DNA of 64,000 nt, from the NCBI RefSeq assembly GCF_027594865.1, contig NZ_CP089391.1, positions 2,014,501 through 2,078,500 of the forward strand. Reading direction: 5' to 3'. This DNA is from Bradyrhizobium xenonodulans (GTDB taxonomy: Bacteria > Pseudomonadota > Alphaproteobacteria > Rhizobiales > Xanthobacteraceae). The notes under the pieces are model-generated. The model was not told the origin of the DNA and did no database searches. It worked only from the letters and a program-made list of their open reading frames with translations. Made by a program: the position numbers and the translations under genes. This document shows positions 42,227 to 50,824 of the stretch, one piece after another (within the stretch, counting starts at the first letter, position 1; each line of letters opens with the position of its first letter).

Positions 42227-43624
42227 ATGCGCGATCAAATTTTGCGATGGGCGAGAAGCTGCTCGATGGCGGCTTCGCTGCTCCTGCCGCTGATGGCAAC
42301 GGCGAGCCCCGCTGCCGCCGAGGAGAAGCTCGTCGTCTGGTGGAACAAGGGCTACTACAAGGCCGAGGAAGACGCGCTGCTCGACGTCATCAAGAAGTTC
42401 GAGGCCAAGACCGGGGTCAAGGTCGAGCTGTCGCAGTATGCGACGCAAGACATGATGCCGAAGCTGGTGGCGGCGCTCGATGCCGGCAGTCCGCCCGACG
42501 TCAGCTATGCGGACACCTATCATTTCCAGGGCGCCGGCAAGTGGGCCTCCGAAGGCAAGCTGGTCGATCTCGGCTCGGTCCTCGCGCCGATCAAGGGCGA
42601 ATTCTCCCCGCAGTCGCTCGACACGGTCATGCTGTACAACGACAAGACCAAGGCGAAGGCCTACTACGCCTTCCCGCTCAAGCAGGCGACGCTGCATCTG
42701 CATTATTGGAAGGACATGCTGGAGGAGGGCGGTCTCAAGGAGACCGACATCCCGAAGGACTGGAAGGGTTTCTGGTCGTTCTGGTGCGACAAGGCGCAGC
42801 CGGCCGTGCGCAAGGCGAGCGGCAAGCGCATTTACGGCATCGGCCATCCGATGGGCGTCGACGCCACCGACAGCTTCATCTCGTTCCTGGTGTTCATGGA
42901 CGCCTATAACGTCGTGCTGGTCGACGACAACGGCAAGCTGCTGGTCGACGATCCCAAGGTGAAGGCGGGTCTCGTCGCCGCCATGAAGGACTATGTCGAG
43001 ATCGCCGCGAAGGGCTGCACGCCGCAATCGGCGACGAGCTGGAAGGATCCCGACAACAACGTCGCCTTCCACAACAAGACGACCATCATGACGCACAATT
43101 CGACGATCTCCGTGCCCGGCAAATGGCTCGACGACGCCGGCAACGAGACGCTCACCGCCGAGCAGCGCGAGGAAGCGAAGAAGAACTATTACGACCGCAT
43201 CCGCACCGTGGTCTGGCCCAACAAGCCGGATGGCACGCCGGTCCACACCCGCGCCTCCGTGGTGGTCGGCTTGATCTTCGAGCAGGCCAAGAACAAGGAG
43301 CGCGCCAAGGAGTTCGTCTCGTTCCTGCTGCGCGATGAGAACCTTCAGCCCTACGTCGAAGGCGCGCTCGGCCGCTGGTTCCCGGTCAAGACATCGGCCC
43401 AGAAGTCCGCCTTCTGGGATGGCGACGTTCATCGCCGCGCCGAGCGTGACCAGTTCTTCGCCGGCGTCGGCGGCTACGAGATGAGCAGGAACTACAAGTT
43501 CACCACGCTCAACAACGAGAACGTCTGGATGAAGGCCGTCAACGCCATCGTCACCAACAAGGTGCCGGTCGAAAAGGCCGTCGACGACATGATCGCGCGG
43601 ATCAAGGACGTGGCCGGCAACTGA
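42227..43624 (+). CDS. ABC transporter sugar-type substrate-binding protein
   Basis: A 465-aa periplasmic protein of the extracellular solute-binding protein family 1. The signal peptide (about 1-31) ends in ASPAAA. The mature part starts EEKLVVWWNKGYYKAEEDAL, and has ATQDMMPKLVAALDAGSPPDV, typical of this family. It should capture a sugar or sugar derivative. No permease or ATPase gene of an ABC importer lies nearby, so its partners must be elsewhere. The leader includes GGAGAGGAAAC before the ATG. Its expression is likely controlled through the LacI operator upstream. Confidence 0.9.
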   Translation: MRDQILRWARSCSMAASLLLPLMATASPAAAEEKLVVWWNKGYYKAEEDALLDVIKKFEAKTGVKVELSQYATQDMMPKLVAALDAGSPPDVSYADTYHFQGAGKWASEGKLVDLGSVLAPIKGEFSPQSLDTVMLYNDKTKAKAYYAFPLKQATLHLHYWKDMLEEGGLKETDIPKDWKGFWSFWCDKAQPAVRKASGKRIYGIGHPMGVDATDSFISFLVFMDAYNVVLVDDNGKLLVDDPKVKAGLVAAMKDYVEIAAKGCTPQSATSWKDPDNNVAFHNKTTIMTHNSTISVPGKWLDDAGNETLTAEQREEAKKNYYDRIRTVVWPNKPDGTPVHTRASVVVGLIFEQAKNKERAKEFVSFLLRDENLQPYVEGALGRWFPVKTSAQKSAFWDGDVHRRAERDQFFAGVGGYEMSRNYKFTTLNNENVWMKAVNAIVTNKVPVEKAVDDMIARIKDVAGN

Positions 43625-43644
43625 TCGCCAGCTGAACCCGTTAC

Positions 43645-43670
43645 GCTCACGCGTTGAAAGACGCGTGAGC
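43645..43670 (+). terminator. Hairpin after the solute-binding-protein gene
   Basis: GCTCACGCG (43645-43653), an 8-base loop, CGCGTGAGC (43662-43670): a perfect 9-bp stem 21 bases after the stop codon. It is followed not by a T-run but by another small stem (GGCAGGCTCCTGCC). It may limit read-through into the aldolase gene or stabilise the upstream mRNA so that the binding protein is made in excess. Confidence 0.5.
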
Positions 43671-43716
43671 GGCAGGCTCCTGCCTGTCAATGATTTCAAC
43701 GCCTGGGAGCCGAATT

Positions 43717-44649
43717 GTGACTGCAACCATCAAGGGCATCATTCCGGTGATGCTGACGCCGTTCACCGAAGCCGACGCGATCGACTATGCCGGCCTCGAA
43801 AAACTGATCGAGTGGTACATTGCCAATGGTGCGGATGCGCTGTTCGCCGTGGCCCAGTCGAGCGAGATGCAATTCCTCAGTCTGGAGGAGCGCGTCGCGC
43901 TGGCGCGCTTCGTCGTGCGGCAGGCGGCAGGCCGGGTGCCTGTCATCGCATCGGGCCATGTCAGCGAATCCCGCGAGGATCAGGTGACCGAGCTGACCGC
44001 CATCGCCGCAACCGGCGTCGACGGATTGGTGCTGGTGACGAACCGGTTCGATCCGAAGGGGCAGGGCGGCCCCGTCTTCATGGACAATCTGCGCGGCATG
44101 CTCGCTGCACTGCCCGCCGGGCTTCCGCTCGGTCTCTACGAATGCCCCGCGCCGTTCCGCCGGCTCCTGTCCGACGACGAGCTTCGGTTTTGCGCCGACA
44201 GCGGACGCTTCGCGATCCTCAAGGACGTGTCCTGCGACCTCGACACCGTGAAGCGCCGTGTGGCGCTGACGAAAGGCACCTCGCTTGCGATCGTCAACGC
44301 CAATGCGGCGATCGCCTTCGACGCCATGAGGTGCGGATCGGCCGGCTTCACCGGCGTGTTCACCAACTTCCATCCCGACCTCTACAAATGGCTGCTCACC
44401 GAGAGCTCCAGGCATCCGGCGCTGGCGGACGAGCTCTCCGTCTATCTCGCGCTCGCCGCGATGGCCGAGCCGATGGGATATCCCAAGCTGGCGAAGCTGT
44501 ACCATCAGAGGCTCGGCACGTTCGCGTCCATCCGCAGCCGTGCCGTCGACTTCGACATCGTCGAGCGCTTCTGGGCGCTCGACGCGCTGCTCGACAAGAT
44601 CATGCAGGGGCAGGCGAGCTTCCGCGCCAGGATCGCGACCGCGCGCTGA
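43717..44649 (+). CDS. Dihydrodipicolinate synthase / N-acetylneuraminate lyase family aldolase
   Basis: A 310-aa class I aldolase. The Schiff-base lysine is Lys169 in FAILKDVSCD and the catalytic tyrosine is Tyr141 in LGLYECPAP. TPFTEADAIDYAGLEKLIEWYIANGADALF and LSLEERVALARFVV fit the (beta/alpha)8 start, but the usual GTTGE loop is AQSSEM here, so the keto-acid-binding site differs from DapA. It probably cleaves or forms a pyruvate- or sugar-acid adduct. I chose the GTG at 43717, preceded by GGGAG; an ATG at 43690 has a poor site. The genomic context (symporter, sialidase-like, dehydratase) suggests sugar-acid catabolism. Confidence 0.85.
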   Translation: MTATIKGIIPVMLTPFTEADAIDYAGLEKLIEWYIANGADALFAVAQSSEMQFLSLEERVALARFVVRQAAGRVPVIASGHVSESREDQVTELTAIAATGVDGLVLVTNRFDPKGQGGPVFMDNLRGMLAALPAGLPLGLYECPAPFRRLLSDDELRFCADSGRFAILKDVSCDLDTVKRRVALTKGTSLAIVNANAAIAFDAMRCGSAGFTGVFTNFHPDLYKWLLTESSRHPALADELSVYLALAAMAEPMGYPKLAKLYHQRLGTFASIRSRAVDFDIVERFWALDALLDKIMQGQASFRARIATAR

Positions 44650-44746
44650 TCGCCGCAATTACCAAATCTCGATGATGTGAGGGCAGCCGCCGCGCGAGGG
44701 CTGTCTCTCAAGCAATTGCGGGCCAACCGTGATTGCGGCCATGCGC

Positions 44747-45427
44747 CTAGAGCGAGCTGCCGCCGCAGATGACGAGCTGCTGTCCGGTGATGGCCGCAGC
44801 CTCTGGCGAAAGCAGGAACGCCGCTGCGTGCGCGACCTCCTCCGGGCGAATGAAGCGGCCGATCGGTGGCAGTTTTGGCGCGACATTGGCGCGCGCCGGG
44901 TCATTCAGCATCGGTGTCTCGGTTGCGGCGGGCGCAACGACGTTGACCGTGACGCCGCGCGGGGCGAGCTCGATCGCCCAGGATCTCGCGAGCGCCACCA
45001 GCGCCGCTTTGGTCGCGGCATATTGACCGCGGCCGGCCGCGCCTGAGGCGGTTCGGCTGCCGATGAGGACGATGCGTCCTCCTTTCGGCAAGCGCGGCGC
45101 CAGCGCGTTGGCGAGACGCGCGGCGACATCGACATGCAGTCGCCACATCGCGGTGCCGTCGTCATGGTCGAGCGATCCGAGCTCGCCGACCTTGAGCATG
45201 CCGGCCGCGTGAACGAGTGCGGTCGGCGCGATGCCTGCGACCGCCTTCGCGATGCCATCGACCTCGCCGAGATCGAGCGAGAGGTGATCGAAGGCCGGAT
45301 GGTTGAACGACGCGGGACGGCGGCTGATGCCGGTGACGCGCCAGCCATCGCGCAGCAGACGCTCGACGATCGCAGCGCCGATCCCTGAGCTGGCGCCCGT
45401 GACGAGCGCATGCGGCCTCTTGTCCAT
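44747..45427 (-). CDS. Short-chain dehydrogenase/reductase
   Basis: A 226-aa SDR. Cofactor motif TGASSGIG at 10-17, structural HAAGM at about 73-77, catalytic Ser in LIGSRTASG, and Tyr-Lys in GQYAATKAALVALA. The C-terminal GGSSL follows the standard GQQLVICGG strand. It may oxidise or reduce a sugar or hydroxy acid. It is the third gene of a minus-strand operon: the sialidase-like gene ends 4 bases before its start. Confidence 0.9.
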   Translation of the reverse strand: MDKRPHALVTGASSGIGAAIVERLLRDGWRVTGISRRPASFNHPAFDHLSLDLGEVDGIAKAVAGIAPTALVHAAGMLKVGELGSLDHDDGTAMWRLHVDVAARLANALAPRLPKGGRIVLIGSRTASGAAGRGQYAATKAALVALARSWAIELAPRGVTVNVVAPAATETPMLNDPARANVAPKLPPIGRFIRPEEVAHAAAFLLSPEAAAITGQQLVICGGSSL

Positions 45428-45431
45428 GCTC

Positions 45432-46646
45432 TCAGTCCCGGATGGCGCGCTTCACCCATGGCTCGGTCACGCGCACATATTTGATCGCGCGGCGATGGAA
45501 GGTGAAGGCCATGTGGATCGCTCCGTCGGCGGTCTCCTTGACCGAAGGATAGGACAATTCGCGATTGGTCTGATCGCGGGAATTGTTGGTCATGCAATAT
45601 CCGTCGCCGGTCTCGACATTGCGCTTGCTCCATGTCCGTCCACCGTCGGCGGAGACGGCCAGCGTCATCGGCGCCCGCGGTGCGCCCCAGAACGCGGTGC
45701 GTTCATCCGTTCTTTTGCCGTCGTCGGCGAGCACGGGCGGCAAATCGTCCTCGATCTCGTCATAGAGCGAGAGGCGGCGCCCGGTCGCATCCTTGGCGCT
45801 GGAATCGTTGAAGACCAGAGCGAGATGACCGTTGCCAAGTCGCGTGACCTGGATCGAGGAGTTGTTGTTGGGCAGCACGGTCTGGACCGGCGCCGACCAG
45901 ATGCGGCCGTGATCGGTGGATCGGCTCTGATAGATGTTGTCCGCCCAGCGGCTGCGGTAGAGGGCGATCAGCGAACCGTCGTCGAGGCCCGCGATGCACA
46001 TATGCACGCAGCCGCGGCTGCCAGGGACGTCGATGTTGCGCCATGTCTCGCCCGAATCGGACGAGATCTTCACCGCGCTGGTGTCCTCGTCGCCGTTCCA
46101 TTTCCGACCCGGGGTGCTGTGGCAATAGAACACGGGCAGCAGCCAGTCACCATTGTCGAGCACGACGATCGGCTGGCGAATGAAGGTGCCGCGGCCGCGC
46201 TGCTCGGGAAACAGCGTCTCGATCGGGCCCCAGCTCTTGCCGTTGTCGCGGGAGAGGCGACGGCGGATCAGCGCGGTGTCCTGGTTTCCCGCCAGCTGCG
46301 CCGTCCACATCAGCCATAGCGTGCCGTCAGGTGCGGGAAACAGCACCGGGTTCTGCTCCGAACGTCCCTTGTCGTCGGACAGCTTTTCGGCCGGAGACCA
46401 CTGCGTCGCGCCGCGGGCGAGGCGCGAAAAATAGACCGAGATGTCCGACATGCCCTCCTGCGTGCCGCCGAACCAGACGCAAGCCAGATCGCCGTTCGCG
46501 AGCGGCATCAGATTGGCGGCGTGGTTCTGCACGCAAGGCGAGGGAATGAAAGCGTCGAACCGGTCGGGATCGCCGGCGGCCGGGCGAACGACGCCATCGG
46601 CGGCGATCCCGATGTCGGTGGTCACGATCTCGGTATCGATGATCAC
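45432..46646 (-). CDS. Sialidase-like (BNR/Asp-box) six-bladed beta-propeller protein
   Basis: A 404-aa protein with four visible Asp-boxes of the form SxDxGxTW: SRDNGKSW (132-139), SSDSGETW (195-202), STDHGRIW (243-250) and SADGGRTW near 340. RQPI and YRSRWADN contain arginines that could form the sialidase Arg triad. No signal peptide is visible, so it acts in the cytoplasm, unlike secreted neuraminidases. It may be a sialidase or a sialic-acid-like hydrolase/isomerase. It starts in a 4-base overlap with the symporter stop (ATGA), so the transporter and this enzyme are made together. Confidence 0.85.
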   Translation of the reverse strand: MIIDTEIVTTDIGIAADGVVRPAAGDPDRFDAFIPSPCVQNHAANLMPLANGDLACVWFGGTQEGMSDISVYFSRLARGATQWSPAEKLSDDKGRSEQNPVLFPAPDGTLWLMWTAQLAGNQDTALIRRRLSRDNGKSWGPIETLFPEQRGRGTFIRQPIVVLDNGDWLLPVFYCHSTPGRKWNGDEDTSAVKISSDSGETWRNIDVPGSRGCVHMCIAGLDDGSLIALYRSRWADNIYQSRSTDHGRIWSAPVQTVLPNNNSSIQVTRLGNGHLALVFNDSSAKDATGRRLSLYDEIEDDLPPVLADDGKRTDERTAFWGAPRAPMTLAVSADGGRTWSKRNVETGDGYCMTNNSRDQTNRELSYPSVKETADGAIHMAFTFHRRAIKYVRVTEPWVKRAIRD

Positions 46647-48070
46647 GTCGAAGTCCTTTCCATCAATGCATTCGGCTGCGGCGTCGTGGCGGCGGCCGGA
46701 GCGCGGCCCATCACCAGGCGCTCGACCGCCATCACCACCAGCGGTGTCGCGGCCGCGACATACATGTTGTCGATGCCGAAGGGGTTTCCGAGCATGTACC
46801 AGGCCGTCGTCGAGATCGCGGCGCCGATCAGGCCCGCGGTGGCGCCGCGGTTGCTGGCAAACAGCGGCAGATAGAAGCCCATCATCGCGATGATGGTGAT
46901 CGACAGGCGCAGCGCGCGCGTGAAGAACGACAGCTTGAGGATTTCCGGGATGAAGAAGACGAAGACCAGCGGTGCAATACCGATCGCCACCGAGAACAGG
47001 CGGGTCATCTTCAGCTCCCGCTCCGGCGTCGGCTTCCAGTAAGGGACGTAGAAGTCGCGGACCACCAGCGAGGCGATCGCGAGCGCAACCGTGCAGACGC
47101 TGACGAAGATCGAGGCGACGAGCGAGGTGGTCACGAAAGCCGAGGCCAGCGGGGGCATCTTCTCCAAAAACACCGGCAGCGCGTAGAGGCTGTTCATGTC
47201 GGGATAGAGGAATTTCGCCGCGACGCCGATCAAGGCGAGCAGGAATCCGAGCGGCAGGCAGAACGCCGCCGCATAGAAGGTGGCCTTGCGCGCGTCATCG
47301 GCGCTCGGCGTCGAGGAGATCGCCTGCACGATGAACTGGGTCGAGAAGATCGCGCCGACGGTGCCAAAGGTCCAGGCGAAGATGGTCGCAAAGCCGATCT
47401 TGCCGTCCCAGCTGAAGTAATAGGCGGGCAGCTTGGCCTGGATCGGCGCGATGCCGCCGGTCAGCGACATCGCAACCGAAAATATGACGACGATACCGAC
47501 GACCTTGATGGCGCTGTGCAGGATCGTCACCCAGGCGACGCCCTTCAGTCCGCCGAACACGTAGTAGAAGGTGCTGACCACGGCGATGATGCACATCGCA
47601 ACGGGCATGCTGACATGCAGTGCGGTGGCGATTGCGGCCGCGCCGCTCACATAGTTGCCGACGTTCACGAGCAGCAGCGCGTAGATCATGATTACCGACA
47701 CCGTGAGCATGGTCGACTTGCCGTATTTCTGCGCGATCGCCGCCGAGATGGTGTATTCGCCGGAACTGTAGAGCTTCTTCACCATCAGGAACCCGAACAG
47801 CAGGAAGCCGATCGAGGCGCCGAGCACGGCCCACCCCGCCGCCATGCCCGACTGGAACGCTTCCTGCGCCGTGCCGACGGTCGATTTGGCGCCGACGAAT
47901 TCGGACATCATCAGCACGCCGACGACCACCGCCGGCATCGCGCGTGCGCCCGTCATGAACTGATCGCTGGTCCTGCTGCGCAGTTTGAGGGTGAGCCAGG
48001 ACGTGAAGGCGATGTAGGCGACGATCATCGCGACGATGAGCGTGCTGTCGCCATTGAGGATGGCTTGCAT
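46643..48070 (-). CDS. SSS-family sodium:solute symporter
   Basis: A 475-aa membrane carrier with 13 or so predicted helices. Characteristic segments are FMTGARAMPAVVVGVLMMSEFVGAKSTVGTAQEAF (helix 2) and GLKGVAWVTILHSAIKVVGIV (helix 5-6 region, SSS signature), with FASQFIVQ-type segment STQFIVQAISSTPSADDARKA later. SSS proteins import sugars, sialic acid, proline or organic acids with Na+. The linked sialidase-like and aldolase genes favour a sugar-acid substrate. ATG 48070; palindromic operators lie 63-87 bases upstream. Confidence 0.9.
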   Translation of the reverse strand: MQAILNGDSTLIVAMIVAYIAFTSWLTLKLRSRTSDQFMTGARAMPAVVVGVLMMSEFVGAKSTVGTAQEAFQSGMAAGWAVLGASIGFLLFGFLMVKKLYSSGEYTISAAIAQKYGKSTMLTVSVIMIYALLLVNVGNYVSGAAAIATALHVSMPVAMCIIAVVSTFYYVFGGLKGVAWVTILHSAIKVVGIVVIFSVAMSLTGGIAPIQAKLPAYYFSWDGKIGFATIFAWTFGTVGAIFSTQFIVQAISSTPSADDARKATFYAAAFCLPLGFLLALIGVAAKFLYPDMNSLYALPVFLEKMPPLASAFVTTSLVASIFVSVCTVALAIASLVVRDFYVPYWKPTPERELKMTRLFSVAIGIAPLVFVFFIPEILKLSFFTRALRLSITIIAMMGFYLPLFASNRGATAGLIGAAISTTAWYMLGNPFGIDNMYVAAATPLVVMAVERLVMGRAPAAATTPQPNALMERTST

Positions 48071-48132
48071 CGATGACGTTTCCTCTGGTGATGCGGATGC
48101 GGTGTTTTGAGCCCGCTTGGTCCCGCTGCAGA

Positions 48133-48157
48133 TTGTTCGGAATGCGAACAATTGTTC
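48133..48157 (-). promoter_or_regulatory. Overlapping palindromic operators upstream of the symporter operon
   Basis: TTGTTCGGAATGCGAACAA (48133-48151) is a 7-bp perfect inverted repeat with a 5-base centre. It overlaps GAACAATTGTTC (48146-48157), a perfect 12-bp palindrome. The former resembles sites of IclR- or GntR-type regulators of aromatic or sugar-acid catabolism. No such regulator gene is in the window, and the LacI operator at 42140 is different. The 292-bp gap up to the amidohydrolase gene contains no gene. Confidence 0.6.
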
Positions 48158-48363
48158 TTTCGTTTCATTAGACCTGCCCGCACGTCCCGCGTCAAGCACG
48201 CGCGACGGTGCGGTGCTGCAACGCGCCCGATCGGGCAGTCATCGCCGCTGCATGTTCAAAGGGTTGCAGGCCAAAGAAAAAGTGTCGGTGGGACAGCGCG
48301 GCGGGACGGTCGGCTCACGGCCGATGTCATGCGCAGGGAGTCCGAGGCCCTGTCGTTCCGGGG

Positions 48364-49575
48364 TCAGTTCGACGCCAGCGCCGCCTTGGCGACCTCGGCC
48401 ATCCAGGTCGAGGCGACCGGCAGGATCGCGTCGTTGAAATCGTAGCGCGGGCCGTGCAGCTCGGCGCCGTCGCGCAATTCACCGTTGCCGATCCACACGA
48501 AGGCGCCGGGGCGCTGCTTGAGATAGTGGGCGAAATCCTCACCGGCCATGCTGGGCGCGAGATCGCGCCGCACCTCGGCCCGCACCTTTTCCGCGGCGAG
48601 GCGCGCGAGGCCCGCCTCCTCGGGCGTATTGATCACCACGCCGACGCCCATCACGATCTCGGGCGTGACCTTCACGCCGAAGCTCGTCGCGATGCCGGCG
48701 CAGACTCGCTCGATGCCGTCGAGAATGACGTCCTTGATCCCTTCGCGATGAAACCGCAGCGTGCCGCGGATCGTCACGCGCCCGGCGATCTGGTTCGGTG
48801 CCGTGCCGCCCTCGATCGTGCACAACGAGAGAACGGCGGTGTCGAGCGGATCGACGCTGCGCGACACGATCGATTGCATCGCCACGATGAGGTGGCCGGC
48901 CGCCATCACCGGATCGCGCGTCAGATGCGGCATGCCGGCATGCCCCGCATGGCCGTCGATGGTGATGGTCACGCGGGCGCCGGAGGCCATGACGACGCCG
49001 TCATGGACCGCGATCGTGCCGGCTTGCAGTCCCGGCCAGTTGTGGAAACCGAACACCCGATCCATCGGGAAGCGCTCGAACAATCCGGCCGCGACCATCG
49101 CGCGCGAGCCGCCATAGCCTTCTTCGGCGGGCTGGAAGATGAAATCGACGGTGCCGCTCCAGTCGGTGTCGGCGACCAGCAGCGCGGCGGCGCCGAGCAG
49201 CGAGGTCGTGTGCCCGTCGTGGCCGCAGGCGTGCATCACGCCGGGATTTTTCGACGTGTAGGCAAGACCCGTATCCTCGGTGATCGGCAGCGCATCCATG
49301 TCGGCGCGCAGGCCGACGCGCCCTTGCGCGGATCCGCGCGTGAGCGTCGCGACGATGCCATGGCCGCCGATGCCCGCCTTGAAGGGAATGCCGAGCTCGG
49401 TGAGCTTGTCCTGCACGAAGGCGGCGGTGGCCTTCTCCTGGAGGGAGAGCTCGGGATGCGCATGCAGATGCCGGCGCCACTGGGTCAGTTTCTGGTGCAG
49501 CTCGGGTGTCAAGGCGGGGGGACTCTCGGATGGTGGCGGCTGCCGCCACCATAGCCGATTATTCGTCCGCTGCAC
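48364..49575 (-). CDS. M20-family amidohydrolase (hippurate hydrolase/IAA-amino-acid type)
   Basis: A 403-aa metallo-hydrolase. The zinc-site motifs are RADMDALPI (about 96-104), HACGHDGHTTSLLGAA (about 118-133) and the catalytic FQPAEEGYGG (about 153-162), followed by the dimerisation domain and the late APSMAGEDFAHYLK. It removes an acyl group or amino acid from an N-acyl substrate. The start is a GTG at 49575, 33 bases after the stop of the enolase-superfamily gene. In context it could de-acetylate an N-acetyl amino sugar acid. Confidence 0.9.
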   Translation of the reverse strand: MQRTNNRLWWRQPPPSESPPALTPELHQKLTQWRRHLHAHPELSLQEKATAAFVQDKLTELGIPFKAGIGGHGIVATLTRGSAQGRVGLRADMDALPITEDTGLAYTSKNPGVMHACGHDGHTTSLLGAAALLVADTDWSGTVDFIFQPAEEGYGGSRAMVAAGLFERFPMDRVFGFHNWPGLQAGTIAVHDGVVMASGARVTITIDGHAGHAGMPHLTRDPVMAAGHLIVAMQSIVSRSVDPLDTAVLSLCTIEGGTAPNQIAGRVTIRGTLRFHREGIKDVILDGIERVCAGIATSFGVKVTPEIVMGVGVVINTPEEAGLARLAAEKVRAEVRRDLAPSMAGEDFAHYLKQRPGAFVWIGNGELRDGAELHGPRYDFNDAILPVASTWMAEVAKAALASN

Positions 49576-49608
49576 CCAGGCCCTCGGAATGCCTCGCGTG
49601 CAGCAAAG

Positions 49609-50697
49609 CTACGTCGACAGCTTCGCCAGCCCGGTCCAGTCGAAGCTGATGCCGTGGCCCGGGCGGTCCGGCGCCAGCGCCTTGCCGTCCTCGAGCACCA
49701 GCGGATGCTCGATATACTTGTCCAGCCCGAAGCCGTGCGCCTCCAGATACGAGCGGTTCGGGCAGGCCGCGAGCAGATGCACGGTGATGTCGTGCGCGCC
49801 GTGGCTGGTGACGGGAAGGTTGAACGCTTCCGCCAGCCGCGCGATCTTCATGAACGCACTCACGCCGCCGCAATTGGTCACGTCCGGCTCGGGATAGGAC
49901 ACCGCGCCACTGGCGATGTAGTTCTTGAACTCCCACAGCGAGCGCAAATTCTCGCCCGCCGCGATCGGCACGCCGCCGGCCTGCATGATGCGGGCGTGAC
50001 CGGCGACGTCGTCGGGGATGATCGGCTCCTCGAGCCAGGTGAGGTCGTAGGGAACAAACGCGCGGGCGGCGCGGATCGCGTCCTCGACCGTCCACTTCAT
50101 GTTGGCGTCCGCCATCAGCGGAAAGCCGTCGCCGAGATGCTTCCGCATCGCGGAGACCTTCGCGACGTCGGATTTCAGGTCGGGCCGGCCGACCTTCATC
50201 TTGATGGCGCGAAAGCCCTTGGCGAGATTGCCGTCGGTCTGCTTGAGCAGCGCCTCGACGGAGAGATCGAGGTCGATGCCGCCGGCATAGCACGGCACGC
50301 GCGCGTCGAAGCCGCCGAGCAGGCGGAACAGTGGCAGCTTGGCGCGCCGCGCTTTCAAATCCCACAACGCAATGTCGAGCGCGGACAGCGCCAGCACCGC
50401 CGGCCCGCCGCGGCCGCCATAATGCAGGCCCCACCAGACGTGATGCCAGATCGCCTCGGTGTCGTCGGCCTCGCGTCCCTCGACCAGCGGCGGGATCTCG
50501 CGCTTGAGGATGTCGGCGACAGCGCCGCCATTGCGGCCCACCGTGTAGGTGTAGCCGACGCCCTCGGCGCCATCGACATCGCGGATGCGGCAGGTGATCA
50601 GCTCGAACGCCGCGATCTCGCCATGGGTGGAGTCGGAGAGCGTGACGGGGAGGGGGATGCGGTAGAGGCCGGTCTCGATCGTCGAAATGTGCGGCAT
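49609..50697 (-). CDS. Mandelate racemase / enolase-superfamily dehydratase
   Basis: A 362-aa enzyme with an N-terminal capping domain and a (beta/alpha)8 barrel. The general-base lysines are in FRAIKMKVGRP. The three metal ligands are DAN in LMADANMKW, the Glu in TWLEEPIIPDD and the Glu in AAGENLRS, and the His-Asp pair is in TSHGAHD. This is the mandelate-racemase subgroup, many of which dehydrate sugar acids. The substrate is unknown. ATG 50697 is chosen; the upstream frame to 50925 is Arg-rich and crosses a repeat. Confidence 0.92.
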   Translation of the reverse strand: MPHISTIETGLYRIPLPVTLSDSTHGEIAAFELITCRIRDVDGAEGVGYTYTVGRNGGAVADILKREIPPLVEGREADDTEAIWHHVWWGLHYGGRGGPAVLALSALDIALWDLKARRAKLPLFRLLGGFDARVPCYAGGIDLDLSVEALLKQTDGNLAKGFRAIKMKVGRPDLKSDVAKVSAMRKHLGDGFPLMADANMKWTVEDAIRAARAFVPYDLTWLEEPIIPDDVAGHARIMQAGGVPIAAGENLRSLWEFKNYIASGAVSYPEPDVTNCGGVSAFMKIARLAEAFNLPVTSHGAHDITVHLLAACPNRSYLEAHGFGLDKYIEHPLVLEDGKALAPDRPGHGISFDWTGLAKLST

Positions 50698-50726
50698 GTT
50701 TCCCACCCGAATTTTTCTTTTTGTTC

Positions 50727-50810
50727 GTAGGATGGGTAGAGCGCAGCGAAACCCATCATCTTCATCTTCGCAAGTAGCGATGGGTTTCGCTAACGCTCGA
50801 CCCATCCTAC
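50727..50810. repeat. Inverted intergenic repeat, GTAGGATGGGT type
   Basis: GTAGGATGGGT (50727-50737) and ACCCATCCTAC (50800-50810) are perfect reverse complements enclosing a second pair (GCGAAACCCATC and GATGGGTTTCGC). It is related in form to the element at 22626-22725 and lies between the peptidase and dehydratase genes. Confidence 0.8.
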
Positions 50811-50824
50811 AAGCTGCATCTATC

